Part shown: piece after piece, positions 17,496-26,679 of the stretch
Position numbering within the stretch: position 1 is the stretch's first letter
Layout: every line of letters starts with the position of its first letter
Assembly (NCBI RefSeq): GCF_013374115.1
Contig: NZ_AP022673.1
Span: forward strand, 124,001-188,000
DNA: 64,000 bases
Source: Sphingomonas sp. HMP9
Lineage (GTDB): Bacteria; Pseudomonadota; Alphaproteobacteria; Sphingomonadales; Sphingomonadaceae
Direction of reading: 5' to 3'
The notes under the pieces: model-generated
What the model saw: the letters and a program-made list of their open reading frames with translations, nothing else
Database searches by the model: none
Told to the model about the DNA's origin: nothing
Made by a program: the position numbers and the translations under genes

Positions 17496-19493
17496 TCAGC
17501 CCGGCCGGTTCTTCCCCAGATACCACGACAGCCGCGCAGCCCCCCGGCTCTTCGCCCGCGCGGGGTTCATCAGGTCGTACACCACCGCATTTTCCAGCAC
17601 GCGCTGCACGTAATTGCGCGTCTCCTGGTACGGGATCGCCTCGACCCAATCGACCATGTCGACCGCGCCCGTGCGCGGATCGCCGTTCGCGCGGAGCCAT
17701 TTGTTCACGTTGCCGCCGCCCGCATTATACGCCGCCACCGCGAGCGGATAGCTGCCGTAATTGGCGTACACGCGCTGGAAATAGCTCGATCCCAGCATGA
17801 TCGACATGTTCGGATCGGTGGTCAGCGCCGCCTGGTTATAGGCCAGCCCGATCTTCCCCGACTGCTCGCGCGCGGTGGCGGGCATCAGCTGCATCAGCCC
17901 GCGCGCGCCGGCATGGCTGACCGCGGCCCGATCGAACTGGCTCTCCTGCCGCGAGATCGCGTGGATGATCGTCCAGTTATCCTCATACCCCGCCGGCACC
18001 GCGACCATCGGGAAGCCGACCGCGGAATAATCGCTGAGCCCGTTGGCCAATGCGCTCCGCCCGACCATCACGCCCAGATCGGGGCGATTGATCGTCTTCG
18101 ACAGCTCGGCCGCGAGCAGATGATCGGTATCGGTCGTCGCGTCGGCGGCGATCTGGCGGACGAACGCGGTCTGGTCCTGCCAGTCGCCGATCTGGCCGAG
18201 GAACTTCACCGCGCGCACCGTCTCGCGCCGGTCGAACGCCGCGCGCGCCGACGGATCGATCGCGACCGACGCCACCGATGGCGGCGCGACCAGCGCGCGC
18301 CCGGTCCGCTCGTTCGCGAGCTGCCCGTAATATTGATCGCGATACCCGGCCGCCTGACCGTAGAAGGCCGCCGCCTGCGGTGCGAGCCCCGCCGCCTCGG
18401 CCGCACGCCCCGCCCAATAATAGCCCTTCGACCGGACCTGCGGCGAGCGCGAGCCGCGCGCATAGCGATCGAACAGCGTCATCGCATCCGCGGGCCGCCC
18501 GAGCTGCTTCATCGCCACCCGGCCGCCGAGCCAGGCGAGATTGGTATATTCGTCGCGCTCGGCATAGGATTTGGTCGAGACGTCGGCGCCATAGGGATAG
18601 GCATCGTCGATCTGCCGCGCGATGTCGTAGGCGACCTGATACTGGCTGTCGTTCGCCGCGCCGTTCGCGTTGGTGACCAGCACCTCGTACCATTCCGCCG
18701 CATTGCCCGGCCGCGTTGTAAGCGACCGCGGCCGCGCCAGCCATGCGCGGGCCGAGGGACTCGCCCCCGAATTGCGCAACCACTGCGCCCGGTCCGCGAC
18801 ATAGCCCGCATCGTTGGCGTACAGGGTCTGCGTCGCGGACGAGATGTCCGAGGCATTTAGCGCATTCGTCCGGAACGCGAGCCGCGCCGCGAACACCGGC
18901 CGCCGCGCCGCGCTGGTCCATACCAGTTGCCGCTGTGCTGCCCCGGTCTGGCCCGCCCACAACAGCGCATCCATCCGCGCGTCCTGATCGTCGGGCGTCA
19001 GCGCACCCGGAAAGCCCGACAGCACCATCCCCTCGTCGGTCGGCGTCAGCCCGCTGCTGCGCCACGCGGTCCGCACTGCGGCATAGGCCTGATCGCGCGC
19101 GCCCGTCGCCTGCAGAGCGCGGGCATAAGCTACGCCGCCCGACGCCGACTGCGGCGGATAGCGGCGGAAGAACGCGGCGACGCTGACCGGCGACCCGGTG
19201 GCGGCCTTGCGCTCCGCCGCGCGGCGGTTGGCGGCCTCGTTCGGCCAGCCCGGATGCGCCATGAGGAAGCCCGCATAGCTGTCGAACGGAAGCGCATCGG
19301 TCTGCTGCAGCGCGCGCCACTGCGCGATCGTCGCGGCGATCGCGCCGTCGCTTGCCATCGGCTGCGCATTCGGCCCCATATTGGCAAGCTGCGTGCTGTA
19401 GCGATCGAGCGTCTGCTGACCGCCTCCGGACGCGGCGACCGTCCCCGCCACGACTGCAAGAAGAAGGCTCGTTTTCAACATCGATGCTACCAT
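17496..19493 (-). CDS. soluble-type lytic murein transglycosylase
   Basis: These periplasmic enzymes cleave peptidoglycan glycan strands, forming 1,6-anhydro ends. The 665-residue product has a signal peptide (MLKTSLLLAVVAGTVAASGG; the ATG four codons inside the open frame is the likely start), a long helical superhelix region (about 30-490) as in Slt70, and a C-terminal SLT domain. The SLT motifs are AISRQESQFDRAAVSHAGAR with the catalytic Glu, GLMQLMPATAREQSGK, and YPLAVAAYNAGGGNVNKWL. It is divergent from dapA with a gap of about 110 bp. Confidence 0.92.
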   Translation of the reverse strand: MVASMLKTSLLLAVVAGTVAASGGGQQTLDRYSTQLANMGPNAQPMASDGAIAATIAQWRALQQTDALPFDSYAGFLMAHPGWPNEAANRRAAERKAATGSPVSVAAFFRRYPPQSASGGVAYARALQATGARDQAYAAVRTAWRSSGLTPTDEGMVLSGFPGALTPDDQDARMDALLWAGQTGAAQRQLVWTSAARRPVFAARLAFRTNALNASDISSATQTLYANDAGYVADRAQWLRNSGASPSARAWLARPRSLTTRPGNAAEWYEVLVTNANGAANDSQYQVAYDIARQIDDAYPYGADVSTKSYAERDEYTNLAWLGGRVAMKQLGRPADAMTLFDRYARGSRSPQVRSKGYYWAGRAAEAAGLAPQAAAFYGQAAGYRDQYYGQLANERTGRALVAPPSVASVAIDPSARAAFDRRETVRAVKFLGQIGDWQDQTAFVRQIAADATTDTDHLLAAELSKTINRPDLGVMVGRSALANGLSDYSAVGFPMVAVPAGYEDNWTIIHAISRQESQFDRAAVSHAGARGLMQLMPATAREQSGKIGLAYNQAALTTDPNMSIMLGSSYFQRVYANYGSYPLAVAAYNAGGGNVNKWLRANGDPRTGAVDMVDWVEAIPYQETRNYVQRVLENAVVYDLMNPARAKSRGAARLSWYLGKNRPG

Positions 19494-19604
19494 GTGGACA
19501 GCATACGCCTCGAACCCGTATCTGTCCTGAACGAAATCCGGATTCCACCCGGTATTTGGCGCAACAGGCCAGACTTTTCTTCTCGCAGGGACGCAAGGCT
19601 ACCC

Positions 19605-20489
19605 ATGTTTTCAGGATCGATTCCGGCACTCGTCACGCCGTTCGCCGCCGATGGCAGCTTCGACGAAACCGCGTACCGCGACTTCATCGAATGGCAGATC
19701 GAGGAGGGCTCGTCGGGCCTCGTCGCGTGCGGCACCACCGGCGAAGCGGCGACCTTGTCGTATGACGAGCATTTCCACGTCGTCCGCGTCTGCGTCGACC
19801 AGGCGAAGAGCCGCGTCCCCGTGATCGCCGGCGCGGGGTCGAACGATACGCGCGTCGCCTCCGCCAACCTGCGCGCTGCCAAGGACGCCGGCGCCGACGC
19901 CGCGCTGATGGTGCCGCCTTATTACAACCGGCCGGGGCAGGAGGGCATCTTCCGCCATTTCGAGGCGCTCGCCGCGACGACGCCGCTGCCGATCATCCTC
20001 TACAACGTGCCCGCGCGCACGGTGACGGACATCCAGCCGGCGACGCTCGCCCGGATCGTCGAGGCGTTCCCCGACGTGTTCGTCGGCGTGAAGGATGCGA
20101 GCGGCGTACTCGCCCGCGTCTCACAGCACCGCGCGGCGTGCGGACCCGATTTCTGCCAGCTGTCGGGCAATGACGACATGGCACTCGCATTCAACGTGAT
20201 GGGCGGCACCGGCTGCATCTCGGTGACGGCGAACGTCGCGCCCAGGCTGTGCGCCGAGTTCCAGACGGCATGCCAGTCGGGCGATTTCGTCACCGCGCTG
20301 GCGTACCAGGACAAGCTCTATCCGCTCCACGAAGCGCTGTTCACCGATGCGTCGCCGGGGCCGGTGAAATACGCGATGTCGAAGGTCCGCGCCGGTTTCC
20401 CCGAAACTCTGCGCCTGCCGATGACGCCTGCGGGTGAGACGTCGCGCATGGCCATCGACATCGCTCTGAGCCATGCTGGTCTGATCTAA
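19605..20489 (+). CDS. dapA: 4-hydroxy-tetrahydrodipicolinate synthase
   Basis: DapA condenses pyruvate with aspartate semialdehyde in lysine and diaminopimelate synthesis. The 294-residue product begins MFSGSIPALVTPFAADGSFD and has GTTGEAATLSYDEH (pyruvate-binding loop), YYNRPGQEG, the YNVPARTVTDI segment with the catalytic Tyr, and VGVKDASG with the Schiff-base Lys. The ATG at 19605 gives the standard length; the open frame upstream has no dapA sequence. Diaminopimelate supply suits the neighbouring cell-wall transglycosylase, although the genes are divergent. Confidence 0.96.
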   Translation: MFSGSIPALVTPFAADGSFDETAYRDFIEWQIEEGSSGLVACGTTGEAATLSYDEHFHVVRVCVDQAKSRVPVIAGAGSNDTRVASANLRAAKDAGADAALMVPPYYNRPGQEGIFRHFEALAATTPLPIILYNVPARTVTDIQPATLARIVEAFPDVFVGVKDASGVLARVSQHRAACGPDFCQLSGNDDMALAFNVMGGTGCISVTANVAPRLCAEFQTACQSGDFVTALAYQDKLYPLHEALFTDASPGPVKYAMSKVRAGFPETLRLPMTPAGETSRMAIDIALSHAGLI

Positions 20490-20508
20490 GTTCCAGAAAG
20501 GAACTGCA

Positions 20509-21006
20509 TTGGTGAAGTATCTCGAAAAGGCGAACAACGAAACATTGTCCTTTTGCCAGTGCGAACGCGCGCTTGCATCAATTCCGGGCCAGTTGGATTG
20601 CCCTTGGTGTGGCTGCGGTTATCTGATCTCCTGCACATATTGCAGGAAGGCATTTACCTACGCTAGGGTCGTCGAGATCGACTTGAGCTATGTGGAGATT
20701 GTCACCGCAGACCGAAAACGCGGAGGTTACGATACGGCGATCGGTGTCGTTCAACCGCAAGCGGATTGGTTGGCCGACGTCATGCAAGATTTCGAAATAG
20801 GCGATCTCGTCGTCTATTTCGACGGCTTCTACCTTAAGGCAGAAGCCGATACTCTCGAACTCGACGGACTTTTCGCAATCCATTCGCTTGATCGGCTGCC
20901 ACATCATGACGCACTGATTGAGCCAGCGGCGCTGCTCGCGACGCTTGGAAACGTGGAGTATTGGCTATCGCGCGAGCGGCCCTTTCGCGAAATCGATAAC
21001 GAATAG
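20509..21006 (+). CDS. cysteine-rich orphan protein, putative zinc ribbon
   Basis: The 165-residue product is not recognised. Its first 46 residues contain seven cysteines in CQC, CPWCGC and CTYC patterns, arranged like a zinc ribbon. The rest is an acidic domain with no known motif (for example [20 protein letters not shown]). Start is TTG at 20509 or GTG at 20512; AAAGGAA lies six to nine bases upstream. Its base composition is visibly lower in G+C than dapA and smpB on either side, with codons such as ATA, TTG and AGA-type neighbours, which suggests horizontal transfer. No toxin or immunity motif is seen. Confidence 0.75.
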   Translation: MVKYLEKANNETLSFCQCERALASIPGQLDCPWCGCGYLISCTYCRKAFTYARVVEIDLSYVEIVTADRKRGGYDTAIGVVQPQADWLADVMQDFEIGDLVVYFDGFYLKAEADTLELDGLFAIHSLDRLPHHDALIEPAALLATLGNVEYWLSRERPFREIDNE

Positions 21007-21067
21007 GCCGATCCAACCCCCGCCACCGCTTCCCCTAAGCCCCGCGACCTCCTACATCGCGCGTCCC

Positions 21068-21550
21068 ATGGCACGTCCCAAACCCCCCACCTTCGAGAAG
21101 ACCAAGATCGTCGCCGAGAACCGGCGCGCACGGTATGATTATTATATCGAGCAGGTGTTCGAGGCGGGCATCGCGCTCACCGGCACAGAGGTGAAGGCAC
21201 TGCGCGGCGGCGAGGGGTCGATCGCCGAGGCTTATGCCGAGGTGAAGGGCAAGAACGTCGTCCTGGTGAATTCGAATATTCCCGAATTCAGCCATGGCAA
21301 CCGGTTCAACCACGAGCCCAAGCGGCCCCGTAAGCTGCTGCTGCACGAGCGCGAGATCAACAAGATGTTCGGCGCGGTCGCGCGTCAGGGCATGACGCTC
21401 GTGCCCTTGATGATCTACTTCAATTCGAAGGGCCGCGCGAAGATCGAACTGGCGCTCGCCAAGGGCAAGCAGAACCACGACAAGCGCGATTCGGTAAAGG
21501 AACAGGACTGGAAGCGCGAGCAGGGCCGGATCATGCGGGATCGCGGATAG
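21068..21550 (+). CDS. smpB: SsrA-binding protein
   Basis: SmpB binds tmRNA and brings it to stalled ribosomes for trans-translation. The 160-residue product has [20 protein letters not shown], the [16 protein letters not shown] segment that contacts the tm[20 protein letters not shown], and a C-terminal basic tail ([20 protein letters not shown]) that enters the decoding centre. The ATG at 21068 fits the family N-terminus. The DUF2062 gene follows after three bases. Confidence 0.96.
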   Translation: MARPKPPTFEKTKIVAENRRARYDYYIEQVFEAGIALTGTEVKALRGGEGSIAEAYAEVKGKNVVLVNSNIPEFSHGNRFNHEPKRPRKLLLHEREINKMFGAVARQGMTLVPLMIYFNSKGRAKIELALAKGKQNHDKRDSVKEQDWKREQGRIMRDRG

Positions 21551-21553
21551 CCT

Positions 21554-22123
21554 GTGTCCAAGGCACCGGGCAGCATATTCTCGCGTCTTGCGGCGTGGTC
21601 GCATAGCAATCTGCCCACGCGCGAATCGATGGAGAAGAACCGTCTTCTCCGTCCCGTCGCGCACCGCGTGCTTGCGCCCGAGCTCTGGCGGTTCACCCGT
21701 CGATCGGTGCCGCGTGGCGTCGCGCTCGGGATGGTCGCCGGCATCCTCATCCCGGTCGCGCAGACGCCGGTCGCCGCGGTCTTCGCGTTGCCGTTTCGCG
21801 CCAACGTGCCGACCGCGGTGCTGACCACCTTCATCACCAACCCGCTGACCACGCCGCCGCTATGGATCGCGGCGTATTGGATCGGCTCTTCGATGCTACG
21901 GCTCGACGAGCATGTCCCCGGTCAGCCTGTCGCCGAGGCCGCCGCACGGACCGAATGGATCCCGTGGCTGATGCAGGCGGGGCCCGCCACGGCGCTCGGC
22001 CTGCTAGTCATCACGATCGTCTGCTCGGTCGGTGGCTATGCGCTCAGCGCGCTGGGCTGGCGGTTGTGGATCGCGCGCAAATGGCGGAACCGGCACGATA
22101 ATCGCCCTGGTAATGTTTCGTAA
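21554..22123 (+). CDS. DUF2062 membrane protein
   Basis: The 189-residue product belongs to the DUF2062 group of inner membrane proteins. It has the conserved RRSVPRGVALGMVAGILIPV and FITNPLTTPPLWIAAYWIG segments, with two or three membrane spans and a final hydrophobic helix (about 140-165). The start is GTG right after smpB, so the two genes are probably cotranslated. The biochemical function is unknown. Confidence 0.85.
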   Translation: MSKAPGSIFSRLAAWSHSNLPTRESMEKNRLLRPVAHRVLAPELWRFTRRSVPRGVALGMVAGILIPVAQTPVAAVFALPFRANVPTAVLTTFITNPLTTPPLWIAAYWIGSSMLRLDEHVPGQPVAEAAARTEWIPWLMQAGPATALGLLVITIVCSVGGYALSALGWRLWIARKWRNRHDNRPGNVS

Positions 22124-22207
22124 CATTTGACACCGGTTGGAATTGACGGACCGTCTTATCCGCGTAAAACACGCGATATCCAGACGGTTTTTTCTCCGAG
22201 GTTCTTG

Positions 22208-24283
22208 ATGCGTAAGTCGATTGTTACCGTGATCCTGCTCGCGTCCGCCGCATCGGCGATCGCGCAAACCAGCCCGTCGCCGACGCCTTCGCCGACGCTC
22301 GCCAAGGCCGCGAAGGGCTCGGTCGCGTCGAAAGACGCGAACAAGCCGCAGATCGGTGATTTCGGTTTCGACATGGCCGGCCGCGATACCAGCGTGACGC
22401 CGGGCACCGACTTTTTCGATTACGCGAACGGCGGCTGGGTGAAGACGACGCCGATCCCCGCCGATCGCTCGTCCTACGGCATGTTCCACGTCCTCCAGGA
22501 CCTGTCGCTCGAACGCACGCGCACGATCCTCGACGTGTCGGCCAAGACGCCCGGCGACAAGGTCGGCGATTTCTACACCAGCTTCATGGACGAGGCCGCG
22601 GTCAACGCGAAGGGCGTGACCCCGGTCAAGCCGATGCTTGCCGCGCTGAAGGCGACCAAGGACAAGACCGCGCTCGTGACCGAGATCGCCAAGCTCCAGC
22701 GCATGGGCGTCGGCGGACTGGTCGGCGTCGGCGTGCAGCAGGACGACAAGGACCCGACCACCTATGTCGTCGGCCTCGGCCAGAGCGGACTCGGGCTGCC
22801 CGACCGCGATTATTATCTGAAGGATGATGCCAAGCTCGCCACCATCCGCACGGCGTACCAGGCGTATCTCACGCGGATGCTGACGCTCGCGGGCGAGCCC
22901 AATGCCGCCGCGCGTGCCGCCGCGGTCTTCGCGATGGAGAAGGGCCTCGCGACTGCGCACTGGACGCGGATCGAGAGCCGCGATGCCGACAAGACCTACA
23001 ACAAGTGGACCGCCGCCGATTTCGCCGCGAAGGCCCCCGGCTTCCCCTGGGCGCAGTATATGACTGCAATGGGCGTCACCGGCCGTCCGTTCTACCTCGT
23101 CGCACAGCCCAGCGCGGTGACCGGCGAGGCCAAGGTGTTCGCCGACACGCCGGTCGGCGTCCTCCAGGACTATGCGATGCTCAAGGTACTGCGGTCGTAT
23201 GCGCCGTACCTGTCGAGCGATTTCGACAAGACCAACTTCGGCTTCTACGGCACCACGCTGTCGGGCACGCCCGAGCAGCAGGTCCGCTGGAAGCGCGGCG
23301 TCTCGACCGTATCGGGCGCGATGGGCGAGGCGATCGGCGAGCAATATGTGGCCAAATATTTCCCGCCCGCCTCGAAGGCGGCAGCCGACGATCTGGTGAA
23401 GAACGTCATCGCGGCAATGGGCGAGCGTCTCAAGAACCTCGAATGGATGGCGCCCGAGACCAAGACCAAGGCGCTTGCCAAGCTGGCCGCGTTCACCCCC
23501 AAGATCGGCTATCCGGACAAGTGGCGCGATTATTCGGCGCTGCAGATCCAGCGCGGCGATCTCGTCGGTAACGTCGCGCGCGCCAACGCGTTCGAATATG
23601 ACCGCGATCTCAAGAAGCTGGGCCAGCCGATCGATCGGGCCGAATGGTTCATGACGCCGATGACGATCAACGCCTATGCCAACCCGACGATGAACGAGGT
23701 CGTCTTCCCCGCCGCGATCCTCCAGCCGCCCTTCTTCGATCCGAAGGCGGACCCCGCGGTCAACTATGGCGGCATCGGCGCGGTGATCGGCCACGAGATC
23801 AGCCATCACTTTGACGATCAGGGCCGCAAATACGATCTCAACGGCAAGCTGACCGACTGGTGGACGGCACAGGACGTCGCGCGCTTCAAGGTGTTCACCG
23901 ATGCGCTCGTGAAGCAGTATGACGCGTATGAGCCGCTGCCCGGCCAGCACATTCAGGGCGGGCTGACGCTCGGCGAGAACATCGCCGATCTGGCAGGGCT
24001 GACAGTGGCGTACGACGCGTATCACAAGTCGCTGGGCGGCAAGCCGGCGCCGGTCATCGACGGCACGACGGGCGACCAGCGCTTCTATTACGGCTGGGCG
24101 GGCGTGTGGCGCACCAAGTTCCGTGACGCCGCGCTCCAGCAGACATTGCTGTCGGATCCGCATTCGCCGGGCCATCAGCGCGTCCTGACCGTCCGCAACC
24201 TCGACCCCTGGTACGCCGCGTTCGGCGCCAAGCCCGGTGAGGCCAGCTACCTCGCCCCCGCCAACCGCGTCCGCATCTGGTAA
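22208..24283 (+). CDS. M13-family zinc metallopeptidase (first of a tandem pair)
   Basis: M13 (neprilysin/PepO-like) enzymes are oligopeptidases, here probably periplasmic. The 691-residue product has a signal peptide (MRKSIVTVILLASAASAIAQ), the N-terminal M13 domain (about 60-440) and the catalytic domain with VIGHEISHHFDDQGRKYD (zinc-binding HExxH) and ENIADLAGL (third zinc ligand Glu). The NAYANPTMNEVVFPAAILQP substrate-binding segment is present. Length and motifs are complete. A paralogue follows 130 bp downstream, with a palindromic element between them. Confidence 0.93.
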   Translation: MRKSIVTVILLASAASAIAQTSPSPTPSPTLAKAAKGSVASKDANKPQIGDFGFDMAGRDTSVTPGTDFFDYANGGWVKTTPIPADRSSYGMFHVLQDLSLERTRTILDVSAKTPGDKVGDFYTSFMDEAAVNAKGVTPVKPMLAALKATKDKTALVTEIAKLQRMGVGGLVGVGVQQDDKDPTTYVVGLGQSGLGLPDRDYYLKDDAKLATIRTAYQAYLTRMLTLAGEPNAAARAAAVFAMEKGLATAHWTRIESRDADKTYNKWTAADFAAKAPGFPWAQYMTAMGVTGRPFYLVAQPSAVTGEAKVFADTPVGVLQDYAMLKVLRSYAPYLSSDFDKTNFGFYGTTLSGTPEQQVRWKRGVSTVSGAMGEAIGEQYVAKYFPPASKAAADDLVKNVIAAMGERLKNLEWMAPETKTKALAKLAAFTPKIGYPDKWRDYSALQIQRGDLVGNVARANAFEYDRDLKKLGQPIDRAEWFMTPMTINAYANPTMNEVVFPAAILQPPFFDPKADPAVNYGGIGAVIGHEISHHFDDQGRKYDLNGKLTDWWTAQDVARFKVFTDALVKQYDAYEPLPGQHIQGGLTLGENIADLAGLTVAYDAYHKSLGGKPAPVIDGTTGDQRFYYGWAGVWRTKFRDAALQQTLLSDPHSPGHQRVLTVRNLDPWYAAFGAKPGEASYLAPANRVRIW

Positions 24284-24315
24284 CGACGACACCGCCGAAC
24301 GCCTCACAGAGCCCC

Positions 24316-24396
24316 GTCATCCTGGGCTCGACCCAGGATCCAGAGCCACACGCACCGACGTCCGTGGCTCTGGATCCTGACTTTCGTCAGGATGAC
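24316..24396. repeat. chimeric palindromic element between the M13 genes (family 1)
   Basis: This 81-bp element has the family 1 ends (GTCATCC and GGATGAC) and paired inner arms CCAGAGCCA and TGGCTCTGG. Its left hairpin stem is ATCCTGGG/CCCAGGAT, while the right is the usual ATCCTGAC/GTCAGGAT. The arms therefore differ in sequence but each is self-complementary. Confidence 0.93.
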
Positions 24397-24413
24397 GCAG
24401 TTTGGAGAACCCC

Positions 24414-26465
24414 ATGAAGTCCTTCCTCGTCGCCGGCCTGCTCGCCGCCACCGCCATCACCGGCGTCACCGCCGCCATCTCGCAAACCACCGAGTCCGCG
24501 CCGCCCGCCGCCGCTCCAGCCTCGACCGGCGCGCAGTACGGTACGTTCGGCTTCGACGAGAAGGGCATGGACAAGACCGTCCAGCCCGGCGACGACTTCT
24601 ACACCTTCGCCAACGGCAACTGGTCGAAGGCCAACCCGATCCCCGCCGACAAGTCGAACTACGGCTCGTTCAACCTGCTGTCCGACCTGTCCGAGACGCG
24701 CACCCGCGGCATCCTAGACACCGCCGCAAAGGACAAGACCTCGAAGATCGGCCGCGCCTACGCGACCTTCCTCGATACCGGCACGATCGAGGCCAAGGGG
24801 CTCGCCCCGATCCGTCCCTGGCTCGGCAAGATCGCCGCGCTGAAGGACCGCGCCGGCTATCCGGCGCTGCTCGCCGAAGCCGACCGCGCCGGGATCGGCG
24901 GCCCGTTTGGCGGCGGCGTCGGCCAGGACGACAAGCTGCCTGAGCAATATGCGCTCTCGCTCGGCCAGTCGGGCGTAGGCCTGCCCGACCGCGATTATTA
25001 TCTCAGCACCGACGCCAAGCTGGTCGAGGCGCGCAATGCCTACCGCGCGCACATCGCCAAGATGCTGACGCTCGCGGGCGAACCCAATGCCGAGGCGCGC
25101 GCCACCGCGCTGCTGGCGTTCGAGACCGAGATCGCCAAGGTCAGCTGGACTCGCGTCGACAGCCGCGATGCCACCAAGACCTACAACAAGATGACCGTCA
25201 CCGATCTCGCCAAGCGCGCGCCCGGCTTCGATTTCGCCGCCTATTTCAAGGCGATCGGCACGCCGGTCCCGACCGTTATCGTCGCACAGCCCTCGGCGAT
25301 CACCGGCATCGCCAAGCTCGTTGCGACCGCGCCGCTCGGCGTGCTCAAGGACCAGCTGATGCTCCGCTCGCTCGACGGCTATGCGGACGTCCTGCCCAAG
25401 GCGTTCGATGCCGAGCAGTTCGCGTTCTACGGCACCGTCCTCGGCGGCACGCCCGAGCAGGAGGCCCGCTGGAAGCGTGGCGTGCAGTTCACGAGCGGCG
25501 CGCTCGATGACGAGGTCAGCAAGCTCTACGTCGCGCAGTATTTCCCGCCCGAAACCAAGGCCGCGGCGGATACTTTGGTCAAGAACGTCCTCGCCGCGAT
25601 GGGCCGCCGGATCGACAAGCTCGAATGGATGGCGCCCGAGACGAAGGTGAAGGCGCACGCCAAGCTCGCCGCGTTCACGCCCAAGATCGGCTATCCCAGC
25701 CAGTGGAAGGATTTCTCCGCGCTGACGATCACTTCCGGCGATGCGTTCGGCAACGAATGGCGCGCCAACGAATGGCAGCACCAGGACAATATTTCGAAGC
25801 TCGGCAAGCCGCTGCAGCGCTGGGAATGGGGCATGACGCCGATGACGGTGAACGCTTATGCCAATTTCGGCATGGTCGAGATCGTCTTTCCCGCAGCCAT
25901 CCTGCAGCCACCCTTCTTCGATCCGAAGGCCGACGATGCGGTCAATTACGGCGGCATCGGCGCGGTGATCGGCCATGAGCTGAGCCATCATTTCGACGAC
26001 CAGGGCTCGAAATACGACGCCAAGGGTCAGCTCACCGACTGGTGGACGCCCAAGGACATCGCCGGCTTCCAGGCGCTCACCGGCAAGCTCGGCGCACAAT
26101 ATGACGCGTACGAACCGCTGCCGGGCATGCACGTGAAGGGCCAGCTGACGATGGGCGAGAACATCGCCGATCTCGCCGGGCTCACGGTCGCGTACGACGC
26201 CTACCACACCGCGCTCGGCGGCAAGGCGGCGCCGGTGCTCGACGGCTTCACCGGCGACCAGCGCTTCTATCTCGGCTGGGCGCAGGTCTGGCGCCGCAAC
26301 TACCGCGAAGCCAACCTTCGCAACCGCTTGCTGACCGATCCGCACTCGCCATCGCAGCAGCGCAGCTGGGTCGTGCGCAACCTCGACCCCTGGTACGCGG
26401 CGTACAAGCCAACCGCCGGGCAGAAGCTGTATCTGACGCCGGAGCAGTGCGTCCGGATCTGGTAA
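24414..26465 (+). CDS. M13-family zinc metallopeptidase (second of a tandem pair)
   Basis: The 683-residue product is a close paralogue of the preceding gene, with the same domain order: signal peptide (MKSFLVAGLLAATAITGVTA), N-terminal M13 domain, then VIGHELSHHFDDQGSKYDAK and ENIADLAGL in the catalytic domain. The last 80 residues align without gaps apart from a few substitutions. The start is supported by GGAG upstream (TTTGGAGAACCCC then ATG). Retention of all zinc ligands in both copies suggests both are active, perhaps with different peptide preferences. Confidence 0.93.
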   Translation: MKSFLVAGLLAATAITGVTAAISQTTESAPPAAAPASTGAQYGTFGFDEKGMDKTVQPGDDFYTFANGNWSKANPIPADKSNYGSFNLLSDLSETRTRGILDTAAKDKTSKIGRAYATFLDTGTIEAKGLAPIRPWLGKIAALKDRAGYPALLAEADRAGIGGPFGGGVGQDDKLPEQYALSLGQSGVGLPDRDYYLSTDAKLVEARNAYRAHIAKMLTLAGEPNAEARATALLAFETEIAKVSWTRVDSRDATKTYNKMTVTDLAKRAPGFDFAAYFKAIGTPVPTVIVAQPSAITGIAKLVATAPLGVLKDQLMLRSLDGYADVLPKAFDAEQFAFYGTVLGGTPEQEARWKRGVQFTSGALDDEVSKLYVAQYFPPETKAAADTLVKNVLAAMGRRIDKLEWMAPETKVKAHAKLAAFTPKIGYPSQWKDFSALTITSGDAFGNEWRANEWQHQDNISKLGKPLQRWEWGMTPMTVNAYANFGMVEIVFPAAILQPPFFDPKADDAVNYGGIGAVIGHELSHHFDDQGSKYDAKGQLTDWWTPKDIAGFQALTGKLGAQYDAYEPLPGMHVKGQLTMGENIADLAGLTVAYDAYHTALGGKAAPVLDGFTGDQRFYLGWAQVWRRNYREANLRNRLLTDPHSPSQQRSWVVRNLDPWYAAYKPTAGQKLYLTPEQCVRIW

Positions 26466-26557
26466 CCAGCGTACCGCCCGTCCCCGCCTCCTGATGGGGG
26501 CGGGGGCGTATGATACCCACCGCACTATCCGGGGGAACGCCCAACCCCAACCACTCC

Positions 26558-26580
26558 GTCCTGACTTTCGTCAGAACGAC
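26558..26580. repeat. solitary family 1 arm
   Basis: A single hairpin arm, with stem CTGAC/GTCAG around TTTC flanked by GTC and GAC, without its partner arm. It lies 100 bp before cckA, in a gap that otherwise holds only a G/C hairpin after the second M13 gene. Confidence 0.75.
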
Positions 26581-26679
26581 GGGAAGAGGGTAGGGCGCCC
26601 CCGCAGTCCGCGCGGTCGTCGTCCGAAAACGACCATCCCGCTTGACGCCTTACCCCGCAACAGCGGATGACCCCGCGCA

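Noticed and set aside
18927..19604. An in-frame upstream extension of dapA
   Set aside because: The extra 226 codons lie over the 5' end of the transglycosylase gene, have no dapA sequence, and the ATG at 19605 gives the normal length.
22004..24307. A 767-codon minus-strand frame opposite the first M13 peptidase gene
   Set aside because: It has no motif and lies fully over a gene with a complete active site.
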